From: Austropuccinia psidii
Taxonomy: Eukaryota; Basidiomycota; Pucciniomycetes; Pucciniales; Sphaerophragmiaceae
Direction: 5' to 3'
DNA length: 64,000 nt
Assembly: GCA_023105745.1 (NCBI GenBank)
Contig: JALGQZ010000004.1
Span: 41,554,437 to 41,618,436 of the forward strand
Numbering within the stretch: the stretch's first letter is position 1; each line of letters opens with the position of its first letter. A program made the translations under genes and the position numbers. Shown one piece after another: positions 48,255 through 58,871 of the stretch. The notes under the pieces were generated by a model. It saw only the letters and a list, made by a program, of their open reading frames with translations, did no database searches and was not told the origin of the DNA.

Positions 48255-49606
48255 GGGTGTTGGTAAACACATGTAAGTGACCTTTTTTTTCAAAAAAAAT
48301 TACTCAGGCTCATTTTTGAGGATTTTTTTAATTTTTTTTTTGCCATATTTTTCCCAACTTTGCATGTCAATAAGCACAAATTTTTTCAAAAAAATTTTTT
48401 TTGCCAAATTTCACCAAGTTGGCCAATATGCCAAAATGGCATATTTTTTTCAAAAATTCAATTTAAAATCTTCCCACTTATGAATTTCCTTCTTTTTTTA
48501 AAAAAAAATGAAGGGTTCAATTTGAGGAATAAAGCACCAGAATCCCATAATTTTGGGGATTTTTTTGGGTGGGACAAGTGAAGGTGCAAAAAGGGTTTTT
48601 TTTTCAAATGTTTTTTCCAGTCATTGTAATATTCCTATTTTTAAAAAGTGAATTTAATAACTTCCCACTTATGAATTTCCTTCATTTTTTTTTTTTGAAT
48701 TAAAGGGTTCAATCTGGAAAATAAAGAACCAGAAGCTCATGAATTGGGAAAAAAATTTTGGTGGGACAACAAGTGAAGGTGCAATGAGTGTTTTTTTCCA
48801 ACTGTTTTTTTTCTTGTGTGTAATATGACTATTTTCAAGTACAAAAGTTCCACATGTTTGATAAAAAAGGAGACTGAGGTGGGATTTAAGCAATAAATAT
48901 GACTGAGGAGGGGGATAATTGGCATAAATTGTATATAAAAAAATCATTCAATCAGAATCAACCTCCAAAATAGTGGGTTTTTTCTGAGAGGGGGAGGAAG
49001 ATTGGACAAATACAACATTCTTGGGGGATTTGGAATGGGGTAAGAACCTTTCAAAATGTAAAAAAGAGGTGAAAAAAGGTGTGAAAAATGAACAGAAGTG
49101 GTTAAGAGTGAAAGAAAGTGGTTTAAATGTGGGATTAGTAGATGATGGAAGATAAAAAATTGAAAATTGAGAAGCTTGAAAGCAGGTTTTTGTGGTGGAA
49201 AATGCAGTCTTTGGGGGAAAAAAAGAAAAAAAAATTGAAAAGCTTTGCAAAATGGCTTTGGTAATGCTGTTTTTCCAAAGAAAAAAACAATGGTTTGGGG
49301 TTGCTGTTTTTCCAAAAAAATACAATGGTTTGGGGTGGGGATAATGTGGATTATTGGGGTGTTTGGGCTTGTTTTTTTTTTGGGGGGGGCTGGGCAAAAA
49401 AATCTGAAACAATTTGGAGTTAGAGAGGTTTTGTGGGGAAAAAACCTCTTTTGGGCATGTTTTGGCTCAATACAGGCCCAATTGTGTTCCATTTCAATTA
49501 AAAATGGGCCCAGGGCACCCCTTACGTGTTTTTACCAATTTATGGCCAAAACACGTAAGCTCTTATGTGTTTTTACCAATTTGCTTACGTGTTTTTACCA
49601 ACACCC
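48255..49606 (-). mobile_element. Internally deleted, non-autonomous MULE derivative with intact ends
   Basis: The ends are GGGTGTTGGTAAACACATGT (48255 on) and, at 49606, the inverted counterpart ACGTGTTTTTACCAACACCC. TAAATAAA flanks both sides (48247-48254 and 49607-49614), a perfect 8-bp target duplication. The left half matches the 3' noncoding part of MULE-1 and MULE-2. The right half, from about 49015 (TTGGGGGATTTGGAATGGGG), matches the 5' noncoding part of MULE-2 (from ~23570). The whole transposase-OTU body is missing. One segment is duplicated inside (about 48470-48620 and 48660-48790). It could be mobilised only by a transposase supplied elsewhere. Confidence 0.85.
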
Positions 49607-50955
49607 TAAATAAAATTGAATAAAATTCAATCAAAAAAAATGTAAATTTTCAAAGAAATAGAAAAAAATGAAAATAATAATTGAACATAACCAAAGTTTG
49701 TTTTTGAAAAAAAAAGAACTGAAAACATAAAAAAATAAAAAAATATCAAAGGACAAAAAAAAAAAAATTACAAAAGATAAAAACCAAAAGTTGATTTTTT
49801 CTATTTACTAAAAAAACACATAGAAATATTGAAGATAAACTCAAATTTAAACAAAAAGTTGAAATTGAAATTTAATGAGAAATCTGTAATTTAGAAAAAG
49901 AAATATGCATTCATTAAAATTCCTCATGATGATTATGAAATTTGCCAAGAAGGAATCAAAATTCATAGCAATACATGATTGGCATGAATATGAAGAAGAG
50001 TGAGGCAGTAATTGGAACTGTAAGAATTGAATACTGTAATTCTTTCCAAATTTATGGGCAAGTACATCAAGTGTGAATAATGATGGGAATGAAAAAAAAA
50101 CCTTGAGCAATTTGGAGAAAAATTGGGTCCATTTTTTATGGAGCATATTGCTTCAAGGATTATTAAGCTCAACATGACAGGAATTTTAAACTAGAACATA
50201 CCTTTAATAATGAGGGTTTTTCATTATATTGAAAAATATTATGAACATGTAAGAATGGATCTTAGCTGAAAATGCTTAATAATTTAAATAAGGGCACAGA
50301 TATTTGAAAAAACCACCACTCCTAATTTCCATTAAACAATGGCTAAAAATTAAAATTCAAAGACTTTCAGAAATAATATTTTCAGAAGAAAGGTAGGATA
50401 TCAATTAGTAACTAAAAGACTATTTATTTATCAAGAGAAAATTTAAATTTTTGTCTATACCTTCTCAAACATACATTAAGTATTGAACAAAACAGTGAAA
50501 CATGACCTTGTGAAAGATTTTGTTTGAAATTTTTACATTTATTGAATATTTTTTGTATATGTTGAAGTTTCGCATTTGAAAAAATCTACAGATTAAGGTG
50601 TTTTAATTTTGATCACATGTGAAATTATTTAATTATTTAAAATAGAAAAGAAAATAAAAATTATGTCAGATTTTTTCACAGATCTTCATGGAAGAAGTTT
50701 CTTTCAATTTCAGAAATGAGCTCAATTCATGACCTTCATTCATTAATAAATAGTGGGTATCTAATTTATGAGGGAACAAATACAAATCTTGGAAAATCCA
50801 TGATCTTCTATTTAAATAGAATAAAATTTTGAATGACCAAAGATTTAGCTGAAAGTATCTGAAAACTTATCTCAACGTTAGAACCAAGGTTTGAACCCGG
50901 GTTAAAAGCAGGTTGGACCTGGGTTGGACCTGCTACCCCTTCCAGCAGGGGTAGC

Positions 50956-51846
50956 TTTTTTTCATGGTGAATGTATTTCTTTAAGATAAGCTTGATTTAA
51001 CTCCAAAAAGCAAACAAAAAAGTTTGATTTTTGAAGATTAAGTAATTATTTTTCTTCATTTTTAATTTTGAAGGCACATCAATTACCTAAATAACTTATG
51101 ACCAGAGGCTGTGACTAATTTTTCATTTTTTGAATTTTCTTTTGAAAATGAGTCTTTATTTTTTTTCTGGGATATAATTTGTTTAATTTATTAAGAAATA
51201 GAATAATAATCAATTATATATAATCTATAAATTAAGAGCTCAATATTTTATGCAAATTTTATCCTAAAACTCCATAGAAACTCATATCAAATCACAATTT
51301 AATTTTTTAAAGACTCAATAAATTTAAGTATTTTGAATTTTTTTAAATTTTTTTAAGCTTTGAACATACACATAATTGTTTTTTATCAATTTAAATTTTT
51401 CTTTTTAACATATTTGAATAAAAAACGGATTTAAAAAAGTTATTTGATTTTTTTTTTTCCATTTTTTGAAGAATTTTTTTACCAATAATAGTTGATATTA
51501 TTTCTTGGACAAACTACAGAAGTGTAGTAAAAAAATTGAGAGTTTAAGCTCAAAGTTAATTTTGATATAAATAATTTTTGTTTCTTTGAGATTAAAATGA
51601 AATTATTGATATCTCATTAAGACTTTAGAATGATGGCTGACTGAAATTTGTTTGAAAAATAAAAATAAAGGTTTTTTATTAACATAAATTTTACAACTCA
51701 AATTCCTTTAAAAAGGCAAATGATGGTTTTTAGATTTTTTTTAAAGAGGATTGAAATTAAATTTTGTTAATATATATAAATCTAAATAATCTAAAAAATT
51801 ATTTCTTTTTTTAATGATTTTTCATTTTTTATTTTAGAATTTATGT
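50956..51846. other. AT-rich sequence upstream of the glycosyltransferase gene
   Basis: No gene or repeat boundary was recognised. Base composition changes at about 51847, where CpG-containing sequence begins (GCCTAGGCCGCAGAGCAAGT). Confidence 0.5.
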
Positions 51847-51917
51847 GCCTAGGCCGCAGAGCAAGTCTAGACAGTGGATATGGATTTATCTAGTTTTAAT
51901 ATTTTAATTTTAATTTT

Positions 51918-52032
51918 TTTAGGTTAAACTTAAGTTCAAGTTAGGTCCAATTCAGGTTAAAGTTAAGTTAAAGTTAAGTTAACGTCAAGTTAAAGCTAGG
52001 TTAAGGTTAAAGTTAGGTTAAAGTTAGTCTCC
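51918..52032 (+). repeat. Degenerate GTTAA-type hexamer/heptamer array in the gene's upstream region
   Basis: About seventeen loose units such as AGTTAAA, AGTTAAG, AGGTTAA and AGTTAGG run without a break, about 190-300 bp before the start codon. It resembles worn telomere-type sequence but is too variable to call that. It may lie in the promoter or 5' leader. Confidence 0.7.
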
Positions 52033-52220
52033 AAGGTAACTTTGCCTAGGTTTTCAGCCTCAGTCGCAAATCGATTTAGGTTCTCTTGACCGTCCGCGGC
52101 TGAGCGATCCGCCCTTGACCGCTCAAAAAAAAATTCCCTCCAAAAATTTCAAATTTTCAAAATCTCAAAATCTCAAAATCTCAAACATTTCTTAATTCCT
52201 TTTGCTGCAGTATTTTCAAG
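52033..52220 (+). promoter_or_regulatory. Probable promoter/5' leader of the glycosyltransferase gene
   Basis: This stretch is CpG-rich compared with all surrounding DNA (GACCGTCCGCGGCTGAGCGA and CGCCCTTGACCGCTC near 52090-52125). It is followed by a leader of repeated CAAAATCTC words before the ATG at 52221. No TATA box stands out. The transcription start cannot be fixed by reading. Confidence 0.4.
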
Positions 52221-54041
52221 ATGGTCATGCGTAAATTATCAATGTCAACCAGGTACTCTCCTCTTCCAACGAATGAGAAGATTTTCGATTCGAGCAGCTT
52301 GATTCATTCGATAAATCATCATCAAATCTCAAACGATTCAAATCTGCCTTTGATATCTTCATCGCCCTCTGATTCATCCTCTTTGTCCGATTCATCATTC
52401 TCTTCAACTTCCTCATACCCTCCTTCGCCTTCTAGCTTGAATTGGAATTGGTCCAGGTCCTTCTTCTTACGAGTCTATCATCGTCTTTCGATCTTATCCA
52501 TCACCTTACTCGAAATCTGTCCAATTGACAAATTCTTATCTCAATTTAGACTCAGGAAAATCTTAATCAGTCTAGCCCTTATCTCCATCTCTACCCTTTC
52601 CATCTTTCTTCTCTCTTTCATCTTTCAATCCCAGCTTTTACCCATTCCTGATTGGTTAACTTTAGCTCAACGTCCAAGTCTTGACCAAGAGGAATCTTAT
52701 CGTTGGAATCCTACAAATCTTTCATCATCTGATAATATCCTCCCATTCTTATTAAATCGTTTCGGATATTCATCTTCTTCAAATTTCAATTTATTTAATT
52801 CATCCTCAAGAATTCCAAACATCTTACATGTCGTCCCCCCTGGAAAAGGCATCTTTTCTTATCTACAATTTCTTTCCATCTCATCAGCTGTAAAGCATAT
52901 CAAACCAATAAGAACTATTGCTCATGTCATTCGTGGAACTTTACCTGACAAAGGTACCAACTTTTGGTGGGACGAAGTCATGAGATTGGATGGATTCGAG
53001 TTCAAGGAAGTTGACGATCCAAAACAAGTTTTCGGTAACCCAGTACTAGATATCTCACATAAATCTGATATCATTCGTTTACAAGCTTTACAAGAATATG
53101 GCGGAGTCTACATAGATACAGACGTGATTGTTTTGAGGTCATTTGAAGAACTCATGACAGGTCGTGAAGAAATCGTCTTGGGTGTTGAAAAAGCAGACGG
53201 AACATTTGAAAATCCAGTCAAGGTTAATGGACTGTGTAATGCTGTGATCATCAGTAAAAAAAATTCGAAATTCTTGAAAAATTGGTGGGAAAGCTATCGA
53301 ACTTTTCACGGTCAACCATTCAAAAGTGGTGGGCTATGGTTTGTCATCACTCTTAATATTTAAAAGTAATTTGTTTCTATCAAGACAAAAAAAAACCTTA
53401 TTTATATATATATATATTCTTTTTTTAGGAATTTTCATTCAGTCATTCTGCCTTGGGAATTAGCAAAAAATGCAGATCAAACTCAAACGCCGGTAACGGT
53501 ACTTGACCATAGATCGTTTTTCACCCCTTTATGGGATGATCCAGGCCTTAAATGGGTTCATGGTACCTTGCTTCAGTCAACACCACCACCTTCATCTCGA
53601 TTGCAAACAAAGCAAAAAAAAATCAAGACTCATGAGAAGAATTTAATTGACTCAAACAATCAACCACAAAATTTACCACCACCTCCTACAAGCCGATTTC
53701 GACTAACCCTGGCGGATCTTGACAGACCTTTATCAAGTGAATTCGGTCAAGATGACTTAGTAGACATTGAACGATTACAGCATGGTGAACTTGCACCTGA
53801 TCTACCAGGCTTCGGACTGGAATCAACCGGTCAATTTGCTTATCACATGTGGCATCACTTATTAGATGAACGAATCTCCTTAGCAACTGATGGATTATTA
53901 AAGAGTGCATCAGATTTATCAGTAGAAGATACTCTTAATCGAGATAGTAGTTTTAATCGAGTGGCAAAAAAATATTTAACAAGTGAAATTTTGAAAAGAT
54001 ATTGGAAATTTAAAAAGCAAAACATAATTGCTGCAACATGA
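52221..54041 (+). CDS. Two-exon type II membrane glycosyltransferase, GT32-like with DXD motif
   Basis: Exons 52221-53338 and 53429-54041 join in frame to give 576 residues. The join restores GLW-NFHSVILPWELA and then HRSFFTPLWDD, family-like sequence that neither exon alone explains. Residues 1-110 are Ser-rich and cytosolic by inference. About 114-136 (ILISLALISISTLSIFLLSF) is one membrane anchor, giving a Golgi-type type II topology. The catalytic region starts near 197 (RIPNILHVVPPGKG). SDIIRLQALQEYGGVYIDTD at 282-301 contains the metal/nucleotide-sugar DXD motif (DTD). Conserved AYHMWHHLL lies near the C-terminus. Such enzymes add hexoses, for example Och1- or alpha-1,4-glycosyltransferase-type; the exact substrate is unknown. 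Codons and CpG content differ from the transposons around it. A second ATG lies at codon 3. I saw no stop or frameshift. Confidence 0.85.
53339..53428 (+). other. Intron of the glycosyltransferase gene (90 bp)
   Basis: The donor is GTTTGT directly after GGGCTATG and the acceptor is CTTTTTTTAG before GAATTTTCATTC. The intron contains an in-frame stop and an (AT)n run. Removing it makes one continuous 576-residue frame. Confidence 0.85.
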
Positions 54042-54517
54042 AAAAAAAATATCATTCCCATCAAGTCCAAATTTTTTTTATTGTAATTTTTTGCTGTCAA
54101 AAGAAGAAAAACTAGCACCGATTTGGTTCCTTTTTAATTCTATGTACCCATGTTTTTTTACTATTTTTTTGAAATTGGATTTATTTTTTGGCATTTTTTT
54201 TATAAAAATATTCACTTATACATATAAAACAAAACAGGTTTTTCTTTTTAGACAATTTATATGTATATAGATTTCCTACCTTTTTTTCTCAGGGAAATTG
54301 TGTAAGGTCTTTTGTATATTTTTCTTTAAAAAAAAACTTGATAATGGTGAATGAATAAATATTACGTACTTTCCACAAAGGAACTGCTTTGAGGTGATAA
54401 AAATATTCCCCAAATCATGTCTTTTTTTTTAAAAAAAAAGTGCATTGTATTTTAAATTCCGCACTGAAATCATGTCTTTGAATAAGGTTCGGTCTGGTTG
54501 TGTGCATATGAAGTAGG
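54042..54517 (+). other. 3' untranslated region and spacer
   Basis: AT-rich sequence with T runs after the stop. ATGAATAAATATTACG near 54350 offers an AATAAA-like poly(A) signal. No further gene is seen before the hAT end. Confidence 0.4.
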
Positions 54518-54649
54518 GGTGTTGCCCGAACCCGGCTTATCGAGGAGTCTCCGACGGAGACCCCTTCGACCCCGTGGGACGGGGCTAGTAAAAACTAAAC
54601 AAAATAAAAGTGTCAATATAAATGCCCAAACTCGCAGGGCCAATTTTTA

Positions 54650-54845
54650 ACACACCAGCTGCTCCACATGCCTGGCTGATAGATTAGCCCTCTGATAAAT
54701 AATAATTGTTCTTCCACCTGAAAAGATGCACTCAGATGGGGCGTTTGTAGCAAGGATGACAAGATATTCACTTGCCATTTGAGAAAGCATAGGGAAAAAT
54801 TTTCCCCTTTATTTCCAAAAGACCAAAATGCTGGTTGACTTTGGT
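54650..54845 (-). pseudogene. hAT C-terminal dimerisation domain fragment
   Basis: The frame KFFPMLSQMASEYLVILATN then APSECIFSGGRTIIIYQRAN and LSARHVEQLVC has the hAT signature 'A..yL.ipatsapsERvFS.gg..' with ER changed to EC. In hAT enzymes this region mediates transposase dimer formation. The family's continuation after LVC is lost to a stop. Confidence 0.7.
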
Positions 54846-55259
54846 TTGGTAGGTTCACAAAAAAAACTTGTAATTGCATTTTCTAATACCCTTCCTTTAG
54901 GTTCAATGGCTGGATACATTTCATTAAATAAGCCAATTCTCTTATATTCTGTATTATGTGGAGTTGAATTGGGCCTCTAAAATTATTTCTTGGCTTCTGC
55001 TTTGAACATGGAGGAAATTTTACTTTCTGAAGTGGAAAAAAAAGAAAGGGCTGAATAATTATTCTCAAAGAATCCAAAATTGAAATGGGGTTCCAGAATA
55101 GAAGAAAAGATCACAGTTTTTTTTCAATTAAAATTTGAGTGTACTTTATCAATTTAATAATAATTGAAATTTCATCAAGTTCACTTTATTAAAGAATTTG
55201 AAATAAGAATAAAGTAAATAAAGTTTGAAAAAATAATACAAATATCTTAACCTGTTGAA

Positions 55260-55292
55260 TTTATTTCATAATATATATATATATATATAATG
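55260..55292 (+). repeat. (TA)n microsatellite
   Basis: About ten TA units in the degenerate middle part of hAT-2. Confidence 0.9.
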
Positions 55293-55880
55293 GAAACACA
55301 TAATTAATTGTAGAGTATTTGGTTCCACATATAATTGGTTTGGATTAATAAAAGAGACAAATCATGTTGATGATGAAATTTGCCTTATCCCATTCTTAAG
55401 TCATAATTCAATACTTCTCCATATTTTCTCTGTCAAAAAAATTTTCATATGATTTTTTTATATCTAATTCCCCTTCCATAATATAATATTTACAATTTCA
55501 ATCTATAAATAAATTTTTTGAAAGGATTTTTGATTTAATTTCATTTTAAAATGAATTTATAAGTAAAATTATTATTTTTTACTTTTTTGTTTGGGGTATC
55601 TTGTGTAAATATGAGTCAAGGAAAGCAATTCAAGATATAATTGAGATGTATTTTATATCAATTCCATTGAGTAAGTTAGTTATTCTAGAGACAACCTTTC
55701 TAATTATTAATTAACACCAAATGAGGAGATCCTTTTCCAACGCCCTTCATATCATCATGTTCTGCAAGGTGAAGAGTATGGTCCATACAGCCCACTGTTT
55801 GGGTTTTGACATCAAAAAATAAAGTCATTTATTGTATCTCATGTGCTATTCATCTGATGACCAAATAATTATCAGAAGTG

Positions 55881-56555
55881 ATAGTAGTTAGTTAATATTT
55901 TAAGTTGTAAGTATTTAAAACATTTATAAATTGCTTTGAAAGAAATACACCATATTGATTACCTGAAAAACAAGTAGTCATTAAAATTTATGACTTTTAA
56001 GATGAAAAAAACAATACCTCCAACCTCACTGAGACCTAGCATGACCAATTTAATATGAAATTATTTATTGACAAATTAGAATGTAACAGCCATAAAGGCT
56101 CTTAAATTTTGATTGGTTCATGTATTGGTTGTGAAAGAAACCCAAAAAAAATTTAGCTTATCTTCATGAAGAAAATATATATTAGAAAGGGGAAATGAGA
56201 GGGCTATTTGTCCAGAAAGGATGTTCAAGTACAAAAGGATTTCACAGTTTAAGTTGGGATTTAAATTCTGGTTATTCTTAAAGAATAATTGGAAGAGTTC
56301 ATTTAGAAAAGAATTGAATTATTTAGGTTATTAATATTTATCAAGAAAATCAATTTGAAAAATTAATTAGTAAAAATAGTATAAAAATAATAAATTGTGA
56401 TAGAAAGAAGTTACTTAAATTTTTAGAGTTTTGATTTTGCACATATATGATAAGGCTATTAATATTTCTACCACATATTCTCTTTTTTAGGCTTATTGAA
56501 TTGGTGAAGGGTCATGAGGTTCTCACTCATAGAATTCATTCTTCCAGCTTGATCT
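55881..56555. other. AT-rich sequence, nothing recognised
   Basis: Between the hAT-2 remnant and the hexamer array. No motif was recognised. Confidence 0.5.
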
Positions 56556-56957
56556 CTTTTTATTTTTATTTTTATTTTTATTTTTATTTTTATTTTTATT
56601 TTTATTTTTATTTTTATTTTTATTTTTATTTTTATTTTTATTTTTATTTTTATTTTTATTTTTATTTTTATTTTTATTTTTATTTTTATTTTTATTTTTA
56701 TTTTTATTTTTATTTTTATTTTTATTTTTATTTTTATTTTTATTTTTATTTTTATTTTTATTTTTATTTTTATTTTTATTTTTATTTTTATTTTTATTTT
56801 TATTTTTATTTTTATTTTTATTTTTATTTTTATTTTTATTTTTATTTTTATTTTTATTTTTATTTTTATTTTTATTTTTATTTTTATTTTTATTTTTATT
56901 TTTATTTTTATTTTTATTTTTATTTTTATTTTTATTTTTATTTTTATTTTTATTTTT
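56556..56957 (+). repeat. (TTTTTA)n microsatellite, about 66 units
   Basis: A nearly perfect hexamer array of about 400 bp. It runs into a short TTTTTTAA array to about 56980. It produces a Phe-Tyr repeat frame that is not a gene. Such purity implies recent expansion or active slippage. Confidence 0.95.
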
Positions 56958-56999
56958 TAATTTTTTAATTTTTTAATTTTTTTTGAAATCTCTAATGGA

Positions 57000-57900
57000 T
57001 TAGTTGGTAATTTGAAATTTGAAATGGGTTTCATAAAGGAAGAAAAAATAGAGCCAAACCCATGATAATTTGAGTTTTTTTTTCTGTTAAATTAATCAAA
57101 AATTAAAGTTTTTTGTGAAATTTTCTTGGATTTTTGTGGCAAAAAAAGGGATGGTAAAATTGAATATATTAAATTATACTTCTGTGGGAGAAATGAAAAT
57201 AGGAGTGAGATGATAAAAACTAAAGGGTTGGATCTATGAGATGGAGGAAATAAAAATTAACAGACAAGATGAAGTCAGAAAAAATAAATAATATTAAGCC
57301 AAAAATTAGGAGCTACAAGACAAAGGAAAAAGAAAGGAGACAAGAGAAAATTACAGAAAAGATATGTAGAATATTGAGTGTTGGAAATTTGGAAATATTG
57401 GGGAGGCTGTGCTTCTGGGGTAGATATTATATACTCTCTGAGGGACCCTTGGTACCCTTTTTTCAAAAATAAAGGTTTCTGGGACAGGAAGTTGCAGTAT
57501 AAAATAGAACTATTCCAAATACCTACCCTGGAACTTCCACTGTCACTGTGTGTGATTGATGTTTTTTCCTAAGACCATAAAAATTCAGAACACAGTAACT
57601 CATGCCATACCTGTCCACCACACCACAAATAGCCTCCCTTGAGCCATATACCCATTGTGAGTTTTAATTCAATTTGAAAAGACTCTAATCTTCTCTATTT
57701 TACCCCACCCCACCATGTCTTCTCTTTCAAACTTCACTGGTACTCCTTCTCGGCCAATGTATGCCACATGGTGTGGGAATCTTATTTCTTTTACAAATGG
57801 TTCAAGCCCTAAACTGTATTTCTCTCCTGACAGCATTATTTAAGAAATTAAAATGAGAAAATTTCAAAAATTGTTACAAAGCTTGGAAAAAATTATTTAA
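57000..57900 (+). other. Unrecognised region, possibly a worn retroelement 5' end
   Basis: 57365-57640 is less AT-rich and has an AATAAA at 57469 and a pyrimidine-rich leader (TATTTTACCCCACCCCACC). It precedes a 43-codon frame at 57714-57842 starting MSSLSNFTGTPSRPMYATWC. The arrangement resembles an LTR end, leader and gag start, but I recognise no retroelement motif. The 57269-57472 frame (Lys/Glu-rich) is probably chance. Confidence 0.25.
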
Positions 57901-58399
57901 AATAAAAGGACTGAATTAATTGGAAAAATCAAGGAAAAACAAACTAACCCTCAAGAGGAACAGTGTCTCAAAAATAATGGGATATTAATTTAAGAAACTT
58001 CAATTTTTCAGAGTTTAGTTTATAGCAATAATGATGGAAAGGAAACAATGAAGATTTCACATATTGAGTTTGAGGCAAAAAATATTATTGGTTTATCATG
58101 GTAAGAATATTCAGAGCACTGATTATAGATCAAAGAAGAGACAATTGGATTACATGGAAATGATAAAGCAAAATAAAAGAGCCAAAAAAATCTGCTCACA
58201 TGCAAACAATAATATTGAAAAATTATCCCAAAAGCATTAAATTATCAATTGGCCTCACCAAAATGACAAGAACCAACAATTCAAATAAGAAAATTTCAAT
58301 TAAATTTATCCAAAATTATGTCTTAAACAGTCACATATCTCTGCATGGTTGAAAGAATAAATGTAAATTTTCAAGAAAAATCAGCTGAAAAATTAGAAG

Positions 58400-58530
58400 G
58401 ATGTTAAAAGAGCTGTACCAGTGAAACATTACCAAGTTGAAGAGATTCTTGAAGAATGGGTTGAACAAGAAATACAGAATAACATTTTTATCATTGGAGA
58501 CATCTTATGTGAGCCTTGAGGTATATTTTA
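58400..58530 (+). pseudogene. Possible CENP-B-type helix-turn-helix fragment (Pogo/Tigger-like)
   Basis: The plus strand reads VPVKHYQVEEILEEWVEQEI, then QNNIFIIGDILCEP, a stop and GIFYILK. The pattern 'L.eWv......n..itGd.l.ekA..Fy..L' is that of the CENP-B/Tc5 HTH found in Pogo-like transposases. No DDE domain is recognisable around it, so this is a weak call. Confidence 0.3.
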
Positions 58531-58871
58531 CATACTCAAATAGGCCACAATTAAGATTAAAATAAATTATGAACTATGAATAAACCTTAATTCATGCATA
58601 TATTCAAAATTCATTGTCTTTCATTGTAAAAAAGATGAATAAATCTTTTTTGTGAGTAAGTAAATACATGGACTTAAGGCAATATTTGTATTCTACAAAA
58701 AAATTAACTTAGGGTAGCTCCATAGGGTAAATAAGCTTAAATCAACTCTATGAAGCGGTAATATGGAAAATACTTCAACACCACATCAAAAAATTGTGAA
58801 TTTTTTTGGTTTTCTCAATTTTGCCCCAAAATAATGAAAATGTGAGAATTCCCATGCTACATATAAATTAA

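Larger units (their letters stand above)
46801..50955 (+). mobile_element. Repeat X, copy 2, with nested MULE derivative
   Basis: The left end (CCAACCCACTTTCCTTGGCT, then GTCAAGCTTGAC) is the reverse complement counterpart of the right end of copy 1. The right end has AAGGTTTGAACCCGGGTT, CAGGTTGGACCTGGGTTGG and then a perfect 8-bp stem hairpin, GCTACCCC...GGGGTAGC (50932-50955), followed by seven Ts. The interior has the T-rich to A-rich switch with core TTGTGGGGTT...GCACCCCAAG (47832-47875). It is interrupted by simple-sequence tracts and the 1352-bp MULE copy. The 61-91-codon frames inside are low complexity; no transposase is seen. Confidence 0.45.
54518..55880 (-). mobile_element. Truncated hAT transposon (hAT-2)
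   Basis: The left end, GTAGGGGTGTTGCCCGAACC then CGGCTTATCGAGGAG, is a hAT-type terminus and is CpG-rich. About 130 bp inside, on the minus strand (54840-54655), FPMLSQMASEYLVILATNAP then SECIFSGGRTIIIYQRANLS is the hAT dimerisation domain in a stop-free frame lacking an upstream ATG. Near 55830-55740, FDVKTQTVGCMDHTLHLAEH matches the 'GCMAHTIHLAV' block of hAT-1. The intervening part is broken. No right end was found, so the N-terminal half is probably deleted or too decayed to see. Confidence 0.65.

Noticed and set aside
48944..49492. 182-codon and overlapping 154-codon minus-strand ORFs
   Set aside because: They lie wholly inside the deleted MULE derivative, in its noncoding ends. Composition is low-complexity Phe/Pro/Lys, and matching regions of MULE-2 are not open.
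50848..50899. tRNA-like A box (TAGCTGAAAG) and B box (GGTTTGAACCC)
   Set aside because: No cloverleaf can be folded around them. The B-box-like string is one of several GGTT/GAACC modules in the X end. I would not call a tRNA or SINE on this.
36035..50960. X as a Helitron
   Set aside because: There is a hairpin near one end, but no CTRR-3' terminus at the expected distance, no 5' TC and no Rep/helicase sequence. It remains an open possibility only.
51918..52032. Interstitial telomere
   Set aside because: Units vary too much (GTTAAA, GTTAAG, GTTAGG), and there is no run of TTAGGG.
56447..56968. 173-codon Phe-Tyr repeat ORF
   Set aside because: It is the translation of a (TTTTTA)n microsatellite and has no gene context.
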